64,000 bases of DNA, taken from Bacteroidales bacterium (lineage in GTDB: Bacteria > Bacteroidota > Bacteroidia > Bacteroidales > M50B96). A program made the position numbers and the translations under genes. Below the pieces are notes generated by a model. The model searched no databases, was not told where the DNA came from, and saw nothing but the letters and a program-made list of their open reading frames with translations. The first letter of the stretch is position 1, and each line of letters opens with the position of its first letter. Positions 38,727 through 47,484 of the stretch are shown piece by piece. The stretch is from contig JAIOYV010000004.1 in assembly GCA_021740905.1 (NCBI GenBank), forward strand, positions 62,001-126,000. The letters run 5' to 3'.

Positions 38727-39765
38727 TCGTGGCCCTCAATATACGTGTACTTAAATGAAACGACTCCTCAAAATATCGCTTATTTTGCAAAGCTATAAAC
38801 CCCAGGCTAAGAAACTGGATGGCGATTACCAGATTAAAGCCCCCTATAAAGAAAGAATAGGGCCGCTCCTTGAAAACCTGTGCGATTGCCACCGTAAATT
38901 TGTCGTCGAAGAATTGGGTCTCCATCACAATATCGGGGTAAATCTGAAAGGTGTTGTAAAATATCCAGGCCAAGATATAGAGCGATGTAATCATGGTAAT
39001 TATACCAATCCCTATAAAAAAAATGTAAGGCCGGAAAATAAATCCAGACATAAGGCCCGACATAACCCCTTTCAATACCCTGATGCTCGATGTACGTTTA
39101 GCACCCACCTGGTTTTGCAACTGCCAGTTCAGGTGGGCAGGTATTTCTTCTATCCTGGCCCGCAGGATCATTGCTTTGTACATGATCTCAGGGTTTATTT
39201 CATAGTCCTTGGTTTTTAGGTTCAGGTTTTTGATGAAGTCAGCTTTATAGGCCCTCACCATCCCTGTAAACGTGTAATACTTTTCCTGCGAAGCAAAACG
39301 CATGAACCGGTTTACGAAACGGCTCATCAAAGCCCTGGTAAAGGGTACGTTCGAAACTTTCCCGCCTGGCATGTAACACGAGGCATTAACAATGTCGGCC
39401 TGGGTTTCTATTTGCTTGTCGACCAATACTTCGATGTGCTCGACCGAATAGCTCAAGTCAATGTCGAGCACGACTATAATTTCACCTTTGGCATTTTTGA
39501 AACCGGTTTGCAGGGCACGTCCCAGGTTCAAGTTTATGGGGTGGTGGATTACCCTTACTTGTGGGATCCGTTCCTGGCATTGGTTGGCCAGAGCTTCCGT
39601 GTTGTCTTTGCTACCATCGTTCACAAGAAGTATTTCCCAATCGTATTTGCCCAAGTTTTCCATGTAGTCAACAAGGGTTTGGATATTGTCCACCAGAATA
39701 GCTTCCTCGTTATAGGCCGGGAGCACAAGGGAAACGAAATACTTCTTTTCATTCATAGTTGTCAC
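38710..39765 (-). CDS. Glycosyltransferase family 2, polyprenyl-phosphate sugar transferase-like
   Basis: VLPAYNEEAILVDNI, LLVNDGSKDNT, NLNLGRALQTGFKNAKGEIIVVLDIDLSYSVEHI. Confidence 0.92.
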   Translation of the reverse strand: MTTMNEKKYFVSLVLPAYNEEAILVDNIQTLVDYMENLGKYDWEILLVNDGSKDNTEALANQCQERIPQVRVIHHPINLNLGRALQTGFKNAKGEIIVVLDIDLSYSVEHIEVLVDKQIETQADIVNASCYMPGGKVSNVPFTRALMSRFVNRFMRFASQEKYYTFTGMVRAYKADFIKNLNLKTKDYEINPEIMYKAMILRARIEEIPAHLNWQLQNQVGAKRTSSIRVLKGVMSGLMSGFIFRPYIFFIGIGIITMITSLYILAWIFYNTFQIYPDIVMETQFFDDKFTVAIAQVFKERPYSFFIGGFNLVIAIQFLSLGFIALQNKRYFEESFHLSTRILRATNVEKK

Positions 39766-39840
39766 TTTTTTAGTCCATCAAATCAGTTAACCTTAAAGAG
39801 ATTATCTCTCTTATTGTTTACGCTAAAATAGATAATTATT

Positions 39841-41337
39841 TCAATACCGAAATTTCCTTAAGCGATAAATCGTAAAAGTTGTATCGGAAATAAGGTTGAA
39901 GTTTTGATCTAACCAGGAATCAAATTGCTGGAACTTAAAATCGACATGCGATAGGTTATGAACCCTGTTTTCAAGTAAATAAAAACTTTTTTGGTTTCTG
40001 TCCCTATTCATGGTGAAAAACGAATCAAGCTGGTTGTCTCCTTGTAGTGCATACAACTGCAGATTGTAGCCCAAATCGTAGTCAATCGCTTTAGGCAGGG
40101 GGATTAACTCATTTTTTCCTGAGTACTGAAACTGAAAAATATCTTCGAATATATTCGGATAGATATAAATATTCTCATCGTAGCTTTCATCAGCTTCTAA
40201 ATATTGATTCAGATTGGCTAAGTATCTGGCCGGTTTACTGAAAAATATTGCTGAGTATAGGTTTACAAGTACTAAAATAGAGAATATTATCAGACTCCAC
40301 TTTTTCTGTAATGCAGTGATGGCAAAAAACAGAAAGAGCAGGATAATTGTGTTGAAGAAAAGAATATGCCAGAACTGGATGAAATTTGAATGGATTAGGA
40401 AATACAACACAAATAAGCCAATGGTATTAATCAGAATCAAGATTAATAAATAGTATCCCCACTTGGGGATATTCTTCCTATAAATCAAAAGGGCAATCCC
40501 AACCACGAGAAAAAATCCTCTTAATGTGTGTCTTACAATCTTGGAATCATGAAAATAATTTAGATTTATGATGGCACTTTCGATATTCTTTATCCCGAAT
40601 TTTAAAGCCCCCAAAAGACTTGGTCTTGCTTCTTCAATGGTAACAAACACATTATACTGCGAGCAGATAATATTAAACAAGGCGAATAAAGTAAGGACGG
40701 GCAAAACCATATCGACGCCATATTTTATAAATCGTTTAAAACCCAAGTGTATCCATATTGTTATCCCGAAAGCCAAGAGAAATATGCTCAAATAATATTG
40801 GGTAAGCACAGCTAATATGCTTAAAACAATAAACAGAAGCCGTATTTTTACTGAGGGTGGATCGTTGTTCAGGTATCTGCGAAGGAAAATATCGATTAAC
40901 AATACAGACAATAGCAAAGCCACACTATAGTATCTCACTGTTACAGCCGACAAAATAACAAAATAAGCACTGGCTACTACAGCCAAGTAAAGGCTCTGGA
41001 TAAGCTTCGATTTTTCATATCGATAAATAATTTTATAAATGATGAAGATGAATAAAGAAACCAGAATCAAGGACAATACCCTCGCAAAAAAATAGGAAGG
41101 ATAGATTTGCATCCAAAGATAAAGAATGAGATAATACAGAGGTGCTTGTGATTCCCAGATCAATGCTGTATGAAATACTTTTTGATAAGGCATTGTTGCT
41201 GTCACTAAACTCGAAGCCTCGTCAATCCAGACATCATTTAAAACGATGCGATAAATACTTACCCCCAGCAGTACAAGTACTCCCAGAAAAAAAGGAAGGT
41301 GATCGATGAAAAAAGATTGATTATTTCTTTTTATCAT
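39841..41337 (-). CDS. Multi-TM glycosyltransferase-like membrane protein, paralogue 2
   Basis: MIKRNNQSFFIDHLPFFLGVLVLLGVSIYRIVLNDVWIDEASSLVTATMP; aligns end to end with 37215-38726 product. Confidence 0.75.
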   Translation of the reverse strand: MIKRNNQSFFIDHLPFFLGVLVLLGVSIYRIVLNDVWIDEASSLVTATMPYQKVFHTALIWESQAPLYYLILYLWMQIYPSYFFARVLSLILVSLFIFIIYKIIYRYEKSKLIQSLYLAVVASAYFVILSAVTVRYYSVALLLSVLLIDIFLRRYLNNDPPSVKIRLLFIVLSILAVLTQYYLSIFLLAFGITIWIHLGFKRFIKYGVDMVLPVLTLFALFNIICSQYNVFVTIEEARPSLLGALKFGIKNIESAIINLNYFHDSKIVRHTLRGFFLVVGIALLIYRKNIPKWGYYLLILILINTIGLFVLYFLIHSNFIQFWHILFFNTIILLFLFFAITALQKKWSLIIFSILVLVNLYSAIFFSKPARYLANLNQYLEADESYDENIYIYPNIFEDIFQFQYSGKNELIPLPKAIDYDLGYNLQLYALQGDNQLDSFFTMNRDRNQKSFYLLENRVHNLSHVDFKFQQFDSWLDQNFNLISDTTFTIYRLRKFRY

Positions 41338-41369
41338 TGGTTTATTGTCTTCGATAAAATTAATAAATA

Positions 41370-42302
41370 TCAACTGCCAGCCGTTCGCGCATGTTCTTCC
41401 ATTGTAACAAGCCGAAATTTGCTTTTCAGTTTTTTTATCACATACTTGAAAACCCTGGATTTTGTTTCACTATCGATGTTCATCCCTGGAAAAAAAGCAA
41501 GCTGTGTTACTTTGTCGCCACCAATCAAATCAAGGGGGTGGAGCAAAAAGCTTGGCGAGGTGCGGGTGATTTTGCACATAAACAGGGCAATGCCTATATA
41601 GGATTTCATCAACAGGGGGGAAATGCCGCTCAAGTATAACAAGTAGCTTAAATGAAAGGGGGTTTTGATAATGGGGATGGTAGTTACGGGTATTTCCAGT
41701 AATTTTTTGCTATCACGAAGCTGGTGGTAGTAGGGTCTTAGAGGCCGCAGGCCATCTCTGAAGGTGCCAAATAATTCGCTGCGATCCTTTTTTTCTTCTT
41801 TGCTTAAATCCGATTTCCAGAAATAATATTTGCGGGCAATAGGGCCAATGTATGTTGGTAAGGTGGAGGCATCGAAAATATAATCGCGATCGTTTAACAC
41901 TTCCAGCAATTCCATACTCCAGCTAAAGCCCGGCCCTCGAAATCCACGGGTTTTGTAGCCGGTGGCTTTTTCGATGGCCTTTTCAGCATCGTCGATTTCC
42001 TTTTCCAATTCCTGCCTGGAATATTTTTGCAGCCACGATTCGTGATGGAAGGAATGATTCCCGATTTCGTGCCCCCGATCGGTGATCATTCTTAGCCAGG
42101 GAATATTCTCTTCGATTGAAGCATCCTTGCCTACCACAAAAAAGGTGATCCTCAATTCCAGTTCATCCAGCAAATCGAGGATGTAGGGTACAAAAATCGA
42201 AAGGTACGAAGGGTATTTGTCCCAACCTTCATCGCCATGTATTTTCATGTACGACCATTGGTTGTCCAAATCGAGCGATATGCTTGCAATCCTGTTTTTC
42301 AT
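41370..42302 (-). CDS. Polysaccharide deacetylase family protein
   Basis: ISLDLDNQWSYMKIHG, LRITFFVVGKDA, GHEIGNHSFHHESW, RGFRGPGFSWSMELLEVL. Confidence 0.92.
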   Translation of the reverse strand: MKNRIASISLDLDNQWSYMKIHGDEGWDKYPSYLSIFVPYILDLLDELELRITFFVVGKDASIEENIPWLRMITDRGHEIGNHSFHHESWLQKYSRQELEKEIDDAEKAIEKATGYKTRGFRGPGFSWSMELLEVLNDRDYIFDASTLPTYIGPIARKYYFWKSDLSKEEKKDRSELFGTFRDGLRPLRPYYHQLRDSKKLLEIPVTTIPIIKTPFHLSYLLYLSGISPLLMKSYIGIALFMCKITRTSPSFLLHPLDLIGGDKVTQLAFFPGMNIDSETKSRVFKYVIKKLKSKFRLVTMEEHARTAGS

Positions 42303-42434
42303 TCATCAAAATTTAGCCACAAATTACACAAATTACACGAATGAATTGATTGGCACTAATTTGCATCCATAATTGCATCCAAATCTTTTAATCATTCTAC
42401 AGTGTATTAAATGGTTTATCATGGTTGTTTTATG

Positions 42435-43730
42435 TTAAAAATACCGGGCAATAGCTTTTTCAGCCAGTTGCACTGTGTCGTTTACGTTTAAGGTACTGTT
42501 GGTGATGTACGATGAATTGATGATGTACAATCCCTCGATTGTAGTTTTCATGTCCGTCAGTTTTTTGGAATACCCCAATGTGGGCAAGGCAAACACATTG
42601 GCAGCCCGCGTGGTTTTTATCGCCACCACATCGTCGGAAGAAAGGTGAGGGTACATTCGGAACAGGGCATCGAGAAAGATATTTTCGACTTCTTCGTTCG
42701 TTTTTTGAAAAAAGGGATCGATGGCTTTCACATACTTTGGCAAATAGATGAGCGAGTGCCCCTTAAAACTTTTCTTGTCGACCAATGCCCCCATCTCGAT
42801 GATGCCCGTAAAAGGGTTGTCCTCATCGGTTATATTGGTCACATAATAAGGCGAGATTTGTTTGCGCAAGAGGAGCGAGGTACAGACAACGCCTACATAT
42901 TGAACCTCATTCAACTTGTTGTATTCCACTTCCTGCAAGCCCTCGGTAAGTCCGGCAAACAAACTCGAAGGGATGGTAGCAATGACTTTGGGGAAGGTCT
43001 CTGTTTTTCCATTTTTAAATTGAACTTCAACTTCCTTGCCTGCCCGTCTGATTTTTTCGATAGGGTGGAAGATATGGATTTTTACCCCTTTTTTGATCAA
43101 GAGTTCCTGAAATTTTTCAAGGATGCTGGCATAACCCCCTTCCACATAGCCAAACATTTCTTTTTTCAAACCTGTGCGCCGTGCGGCATACATCCGCTGA
43201 ATGGTGGCCCAAATAAAGGATGCCGAGGTTTCTTTATAGTTGTCGCCCAATTTCGATTTCAAAAGGGGCAACCATATTTTGTTGAAAGTATTTTTACCAG
43301 ACCATTTTCTCAGCCAATTTTCGACTGGTATTTTTTCGAGCCGTTTCCAATCTTTTATTTTTGAAGCTACAAAAATAGTAAGGCCCAATCTGAATTTATC
43401 GATCAGGTTGATGGGTGGGAACTTGAAGAATTCGATCAGGTTCGACATCGAATGAAGTTTCCCGCCCGAATAAAAACCCGATTTCGTTTCTACCCACCGG
43501 GCCTGGTCTTCAAGCCCAGTTTCGCCAATTATTTTTCGGGTGAAAGTATCGGACAGCAACACCACATGGTAAAACTTATCCCAGGTAATATCGTCGATTT
43601 GCCAAACCGAAGTCAAGCCCCCAAGCGATTCGGAGGCTTCGTATAAATTGACGGCATAGCCTTTCTCTGCCAGTCGCAAAGCCACTGTCATGCCCATTAT
43701 CCCACCGCCTATGATTGCTATTTTTTTCAT
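42435..43730 (-). CDS. FAD/NAD(P)-dependent oxidoreductase (protoporphyrinogen oxidase-like fold)
   Basis: KIAIIGGGIMGMTVALRLAEKGYAVNLYEASESLGGLTSVWQ. Confidence 0.88.
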   Translation of the reverse strand: MKKIAIIGGGIMGMTVALRLAEKGYAVNLYEASESLGGLTSVWQIDDITWDKFYHVVLLSDTFTRKIIGETGLEDQARWVETKSGFYSGGKLHSMSNLIEFFKFPPINLIDKFRLGLTIFVASKIKDWKRLEKIPVENWLRKWSGKNTFNKIWLPLLKSKLGDNYKETSASFIWATIQRMYAARRTGLKKEMFGYVEGGYASILEKFQELLIKKGVKIHIFHPIEKIRRAGKEVEVQFKNGKTETFPKVIATIPSSLFAGLTEGLQEVEYNKLNEVQYVGVVCTSLLLRKQISPYYVTNITDEDNPFTGIIEMGALVDKKSFKGHSLIYLPKYVKAIDPFFQKTNEEVENIFLDALFRMYPHLSSDDVVAIKTTRAANVFALPTLGYSKKLTDMKTTIEGLYIINSSYITNSTLNVNDTVQLAEKAIARYF

Positions 43731-43814
43731 TTAGTTCTGAGTTGAAAAAGTTCTGAGTTCTATTCTACACAACCTTGTTACTATAAAGGGTGAAAAATAT
43801 TGGGTGTTGCGCAA

Positions 43815-43883
43815 GTAGAGACGCAATTTATTGCGTCTGGTCAACCTGCAATCACATAAAGACGCAATAAATTGCGTCTCTAC
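43815..43883. repeat. Palindrome-pair element, copy 2 (24-nt inverted arms)
   Basis: GTAGAGACGCAATTTATTGCGTCT (43815-43838) and AGACGCAATAAATTGCGTCTCTAC (43860-43883), identical arms to 32839-32910. Confidence 0.92.
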
Positions 43884-43939
43884 AATCCGCCAAATTTCTA
43901 ATTTCTATTTTCCAATTCCTTAAATCCCTAATTTCCTAT

Positions 43940-45001
43940 TTACAATGAATTAATAATCTCCACCATACTTTGCGTCACCTCGCTCCCAAAAATATTGCTC
44001 TGTTCTTTCCTAGGGATAAAGTCGATAATTTTCTGTGCATCCAAATCCGTCTCTGGGTTCATCAAAAGGTTCCAACCTTCCTTCACGGTTTCCACCCATT
44101 CGGTTTCGGGCCGCAAGGTGATGCAGGGCTTTTTCAGGGTATAGGCTTCTTTCTGGATGCCCCCCGAATCGGTAATTATCTTTTTCGATTTCGATTGCAG
44201 GTAAAGAAAATCCAGATAACCACAGGGATCGATCAAATGAATTTTATGGTTTGAGGGGATATTGAATTGGGCAATCATTTTGCGGGTGCGTGGGTGAACT
44301 GGGAAGATCACGTCATGGTCGAGTGCTGCCAGGGTCTCCATAATTTTGGACAATACTTCCGGCCTGTCCACATTGTAAGGTCGGTGCAAGGTGACCAGGT
44401 AGAACTCCCCTTGAATATCCGATAAAAGTTTTGGATCCGCTTTTTGTTCAGCAAAGGAAATATTCCGATTCACAGTATCAATCATAATGTCGCCGGTCAA
44501 AAAGGATTTGTCGGCAAGACCTTCCTTCTTTAAAATATCCATTGCCGTTTGAGTTGGGGCAAAAAGGAAATCTGAAACGTGGTCAGTGGCAATCCGGTTT
44601 ATTTCTTCGGGCATCGAGCGGTTGTAACTGCGCAAGCCTGCCTCGATATGCAACACTTTTATGTGAAGCTTGGCGGCTGCCAAAGCACCGGCAAGAGTCG
44701 AATTTGTATCACCAAAAACAATGATCATATCAGGCTTTTCTTTCAGTAGGATGTTCTCGATTTCTTCCATCATCCGGCCCGTTTGTGCACCGTGGTTGCC
44801 CGAACCGATGTTCAAATTGTATTTTGGCTTTTTAATTTTCAAATCCTCGAAAAAGGAATCCGACATTTGCTTGTCGTAATGCTGGCCTGTGTGAAGGATA
44901 ATTTCTTCGTGGTAAAGGCTCAGTTTTTCCGATAAAGGGGCAAGCTTAATAAATTGAGGCCGTGCCCCGACTACGGATATTATTTTCTTCGATTTAATCA
45001 T
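43940..45001 (-). CDS. wecB: UDP-N-acetylglucosamine 2-epimerase (non-hydrolysing)
   Basis: VVGARPQFIKLAPLS, HTGQHYD, VFGDTNSTLAGALAAAKLHIKVLHIEAGLRSYNRSMPEEINR, DSGGIQKEAYTLKKPCITLR. Confidence 0.95.
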   Translation of the reverse strand: MIKSKKIISVVGARPQFIKLAPLSEKLSLYHEEIILHTGQHYDKQMSDSFFEDLKIKKPKYNLNIGSGNHGAQTGRMMEEIENILLKEKPDMIIVFGDTNSTLAGALAAAKLHIKVLHIEAGLRSYNRSMPEEINRIATDHVSDFLFAPTQTAMDILKKEGLADKSFLTGDIMIDTVNRNISFAEQKADPKLLSDIQGEFYLVTLHRPYNVDRPEVLSKIMETLAALDHDVIFPVHPRTRKMIAQFNIPSNHKIHLIDPCGYLDFLYLQSKSKKIITDSGGIQKEAYTLKKPCITLRPETEWVETVKEGWNLLMNPETDLDAQKIIDFIPRKEQSNIFGSEVTQSMVEIINSL

Positions 45002-45125
45002 TTTCTTCCTAAAAAAATTAATGAATCCTTAAAAGTATCAATAGGAATAGATCAGCAAACTGTACGGGTATTTGATATAAAAAGTTCGGCATTTTTCAAT
45101 TTCAGGGTATCACAAATAATGAAAA

Positions 45126-45304
45126 AACCTTATTCCTTTGTTCTTAAACCTTAGTGGCAAACAGGAAACTATATGAACTTCAACCTTATTACCTCATTAA
45201 TCAAATGCTAACAAGGTAATATTTATGTTGAGCACAGTCGAAATAAGGTTTATTTCAAGGTGGCCACATTAGGCTACTAAGGTTGAAGAAAACAAATAAG
45301 GTTT
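45126..45304. repeat. Imperfect inverted element with three AACCTTA words facing three TAAGGTT words
   Basis: AACCTTA(T/G) at 45126, 45147, 45182; TAAGGTT at ~45244, 45278, 45298. Confidence 0.6.
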
Positions 45305-45419
45305 ATAAACGCTTTGAAAAATTCTCTCACTATTTTCCACTATCAAGGGTGACCTATTGCAACCTCAAATGATTATCTGAATGTTTTATTCATCGGATTA
45401 TCACCATAAAATCTAAAAA

Positions 45420-47150
45420 CTATTCCTCTTTTGCTGCATCAAAAGCATTTTTTACCAATCGCAGCACTTTCCCTTTGTAATCTGGCATTTCGGTTATTGC
45501 GCCGGTATTGGCTATCTCGCATCCTGTGGAGCAAGATCCTGCCAGGCGTTGTACTTCGGTAAAATCGACTTTATTGAAATCGGTGTGGGCGTATTTTTTG
45601 TTGAGGAAGGTACAGATTGCCATAACCTCGTTGGCCAGGCCACGTTCCATTATCCTAAACGACTTGTACACAAAATCGACAAAATCCTTTTTCGGAGCTT
45701 CACTGCCGCGGCCAATTCCCGTATAGGCAATACCTTTATCTTCCACTTGCTTGCGGCTGTATATGTTCGAGGCATCAATAATGGCCTTCAACTTGGGCGC
45801 TTTTTTTATAATATCCTCAAAGCCATCGATGTATGCCTTGTGGGCCGTGCCGATAAAAATATATTCAGCCTCGGTGATGGCTTTTTCCAGATCGCGTGTG
45901 AAAATATCGTTTAATTTGAAATGAAGCAGGTTCTGATCGTCGGGCTTCACATACGGATCTTGTAGGATAATTTCTGCATCTCTCTCCTGAAAGCGCAATG
46001 CCAGCTGAATGGACGGCGAGTTGCGCGTATCTTCTGAGTTGAAACGGTAAGCTGCCCCTAATATCGCAACCTTCTTCCCCCGGAAAAACCCAAAACTTTT
46101 TTCAGCCAGGCGGATGGTTTCGGTGGGCGATTCATCGTTGATAAAACGCGAGTTGAGGATGAGGCTGTTTGAAGTGTCGGCCTTGCTGTCGATTCTGCGC
46201 CACCACAAAAGGATGCCATCTTTTGGCAGGCAATGACCGCCAACGCCCAGCATGGGTATCAAGATGCCACCACTAGGCACAGCATTTGGATCTGCAGAGG
46301 CATTGTCTTCTTGTGCCAATTTCTTGTTTACTTTGTTGCGGAGGGCATAAAAGTCGATGTCATTTTCGTCGCAATAGCGCACCACATCGGCCGAAAATGC
46401 AATCCGCACATCGCGGTAAGCATTTTCGAGGGTTTTCACTACCTCGGCGGTCATGCTATTGGTGGCAAAGAGTTCGGCCTTCAGTACAATGTGTTTGTAA
46501 AGATGTTGGATCATTTTTGGGGTCTCGGGGTGCAAACCAGCCACCAGTTTATCCGAGCTGGTGACCCGTTCGACCAATCGGCCCGGCATTACCCGGTTGG
46601 GGCTATTGCCAAGCAAAATATCGCGTCCTTCAACGAGGCCAAATTTGGCAAAATGATCGCTGATAACCGTAGCCATCGACGATGGTGCGAGTGTGGATTC
46701 AAAAATGATCAAGGGAATTTTTCCTTCAGGTTTGTTTTGAAGTGCCCTTGCCAAACTCGAAAGCCCACCCAATAAAGGCCCATAATCAGGGGCATACCCG
46801 TCCTTGTCGGTTTGGATCGAGACTAAAACCACATCGGCATCGGTAAGCTCGTTGAAATCGCTGGTGGCCGATAAAAGTCCTGCCTTTACTGCTTTCTCCG
46901 TTATTGTGTTCAAATCGGGTTCGATGCCCCCGATCACAGATTTGCCCGAGTTGATGGCATCGACCTTCCAACCCGAATTTTCTGATTTCCGTTGAACAAC
47001 CAACACTTTTGCAGGCCTAGTGGTCCCAATTTTTATTTTTGCCGATGCCAGCAAGCTTGCCATTGGCATGCCTACAATCCCAGGGCCTATCACAGCTATT
47101 TTTTCTACCTTCCAATCGAAGGAATAATCTTTGTTTAGCTTAATTGTCAT
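45420..47150 (-). CDS. Nucleotide-sugar (UDP-sugar) dehydrogenase with ~100-aa C-terminal extension
   Basis: VEKIAVIGPGIVGMPMASLLAS, ENAYRDVRIAFSADV, GVGGHCLPKDGILLWW, AILGAAYRFNSEDTRNSPS; extension with RLAGSCSTGCEIANTG. Confidence 0.85.
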   Translation of the reverse strand: MTIKLNKDYSFDWKVEKIAVIGPGIVGMPMASLLASAKIKIGTTRPAKVLVVQRKSENSGWKVDAINSGKSVIGGIEPDLNTITEKAVKAGLLSATSDFNELTDADVVLVSIQTDKDGYAPDYGPLLGGLSSLARALQNKPEGKIPLIIFESTLAPSSMATVISDHFAKFGLVEGRDILLGNSPNRVMPGRLVERVTSSDKLVAGLHPETPKMIQHLYKHIVLKAELFATNSMTAEVVKTLENAYRDVRIAFSADVVRYCDENDIDFYALRNKVNKKLAQEDNASADPNAVPSGGILIPMLGVGGHCLPKDGILLWWRRIDSKADTSNSLILNSRFINDESPTETIRLAEKSFGFFRGKKVAILGAAYRFNSEDTRNSPSIQLALRFQERDAEIILQDPYVKPDDQNLLHFKLNDIFTRDLEKAITEAEYIFIGTAHKAYIDGFEDIIKKAPKLKAIIDASNIYSRKQVEDKGIAYTGIGRGSEAPKKDFVDFVYKSFRIMERGLANEVMAICTFLNKKYAHTDFNKVDFTEVQRLAGSCSTGCEIANTGAITEMPDYKGKVLRLVKNAFDAAKEE

Positions 47151-47350
47151 TTTATGTATTTTGATAATTAGTCCGCAAGTAAACTTTTATTTTTCAAATG
47201 TGGAAAAAAAGTTCTAAAAAGCCATCCACAATAAATAAAATTCATGGTCAAAATTTTCAAATCCGAAAAAATTGTATTTTGATATTCACTATTTGTCTGA
47301 CAAAATCGACGGGCAGGATAAATCTGTGGTTTTTTGAATCAATTATGATA

Positions 47351-47426
47351 TTGGAGTAATGGAGCGTTGGAGTATTGGGTGAGAAATTATTAAGTTCCTC
47401 CCATTACTCCAGTACCCCATCACTCC
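47351..47426. repeat. 8-nt periodic TGGAGTAT inverted-arm element, copy 2
   Basis: TGGAGTAA TGGAGCGT TGGAGTAT TGGGT ... ACTCCAGTACCCCATCACTCC. Confidence 0.85.
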
Positions 47427-47484
47427 TGCTTGCCAATTCTGGCCCCATCGGTTTAATCCTGTCCTGGTTTGGATTTCCATCCCT

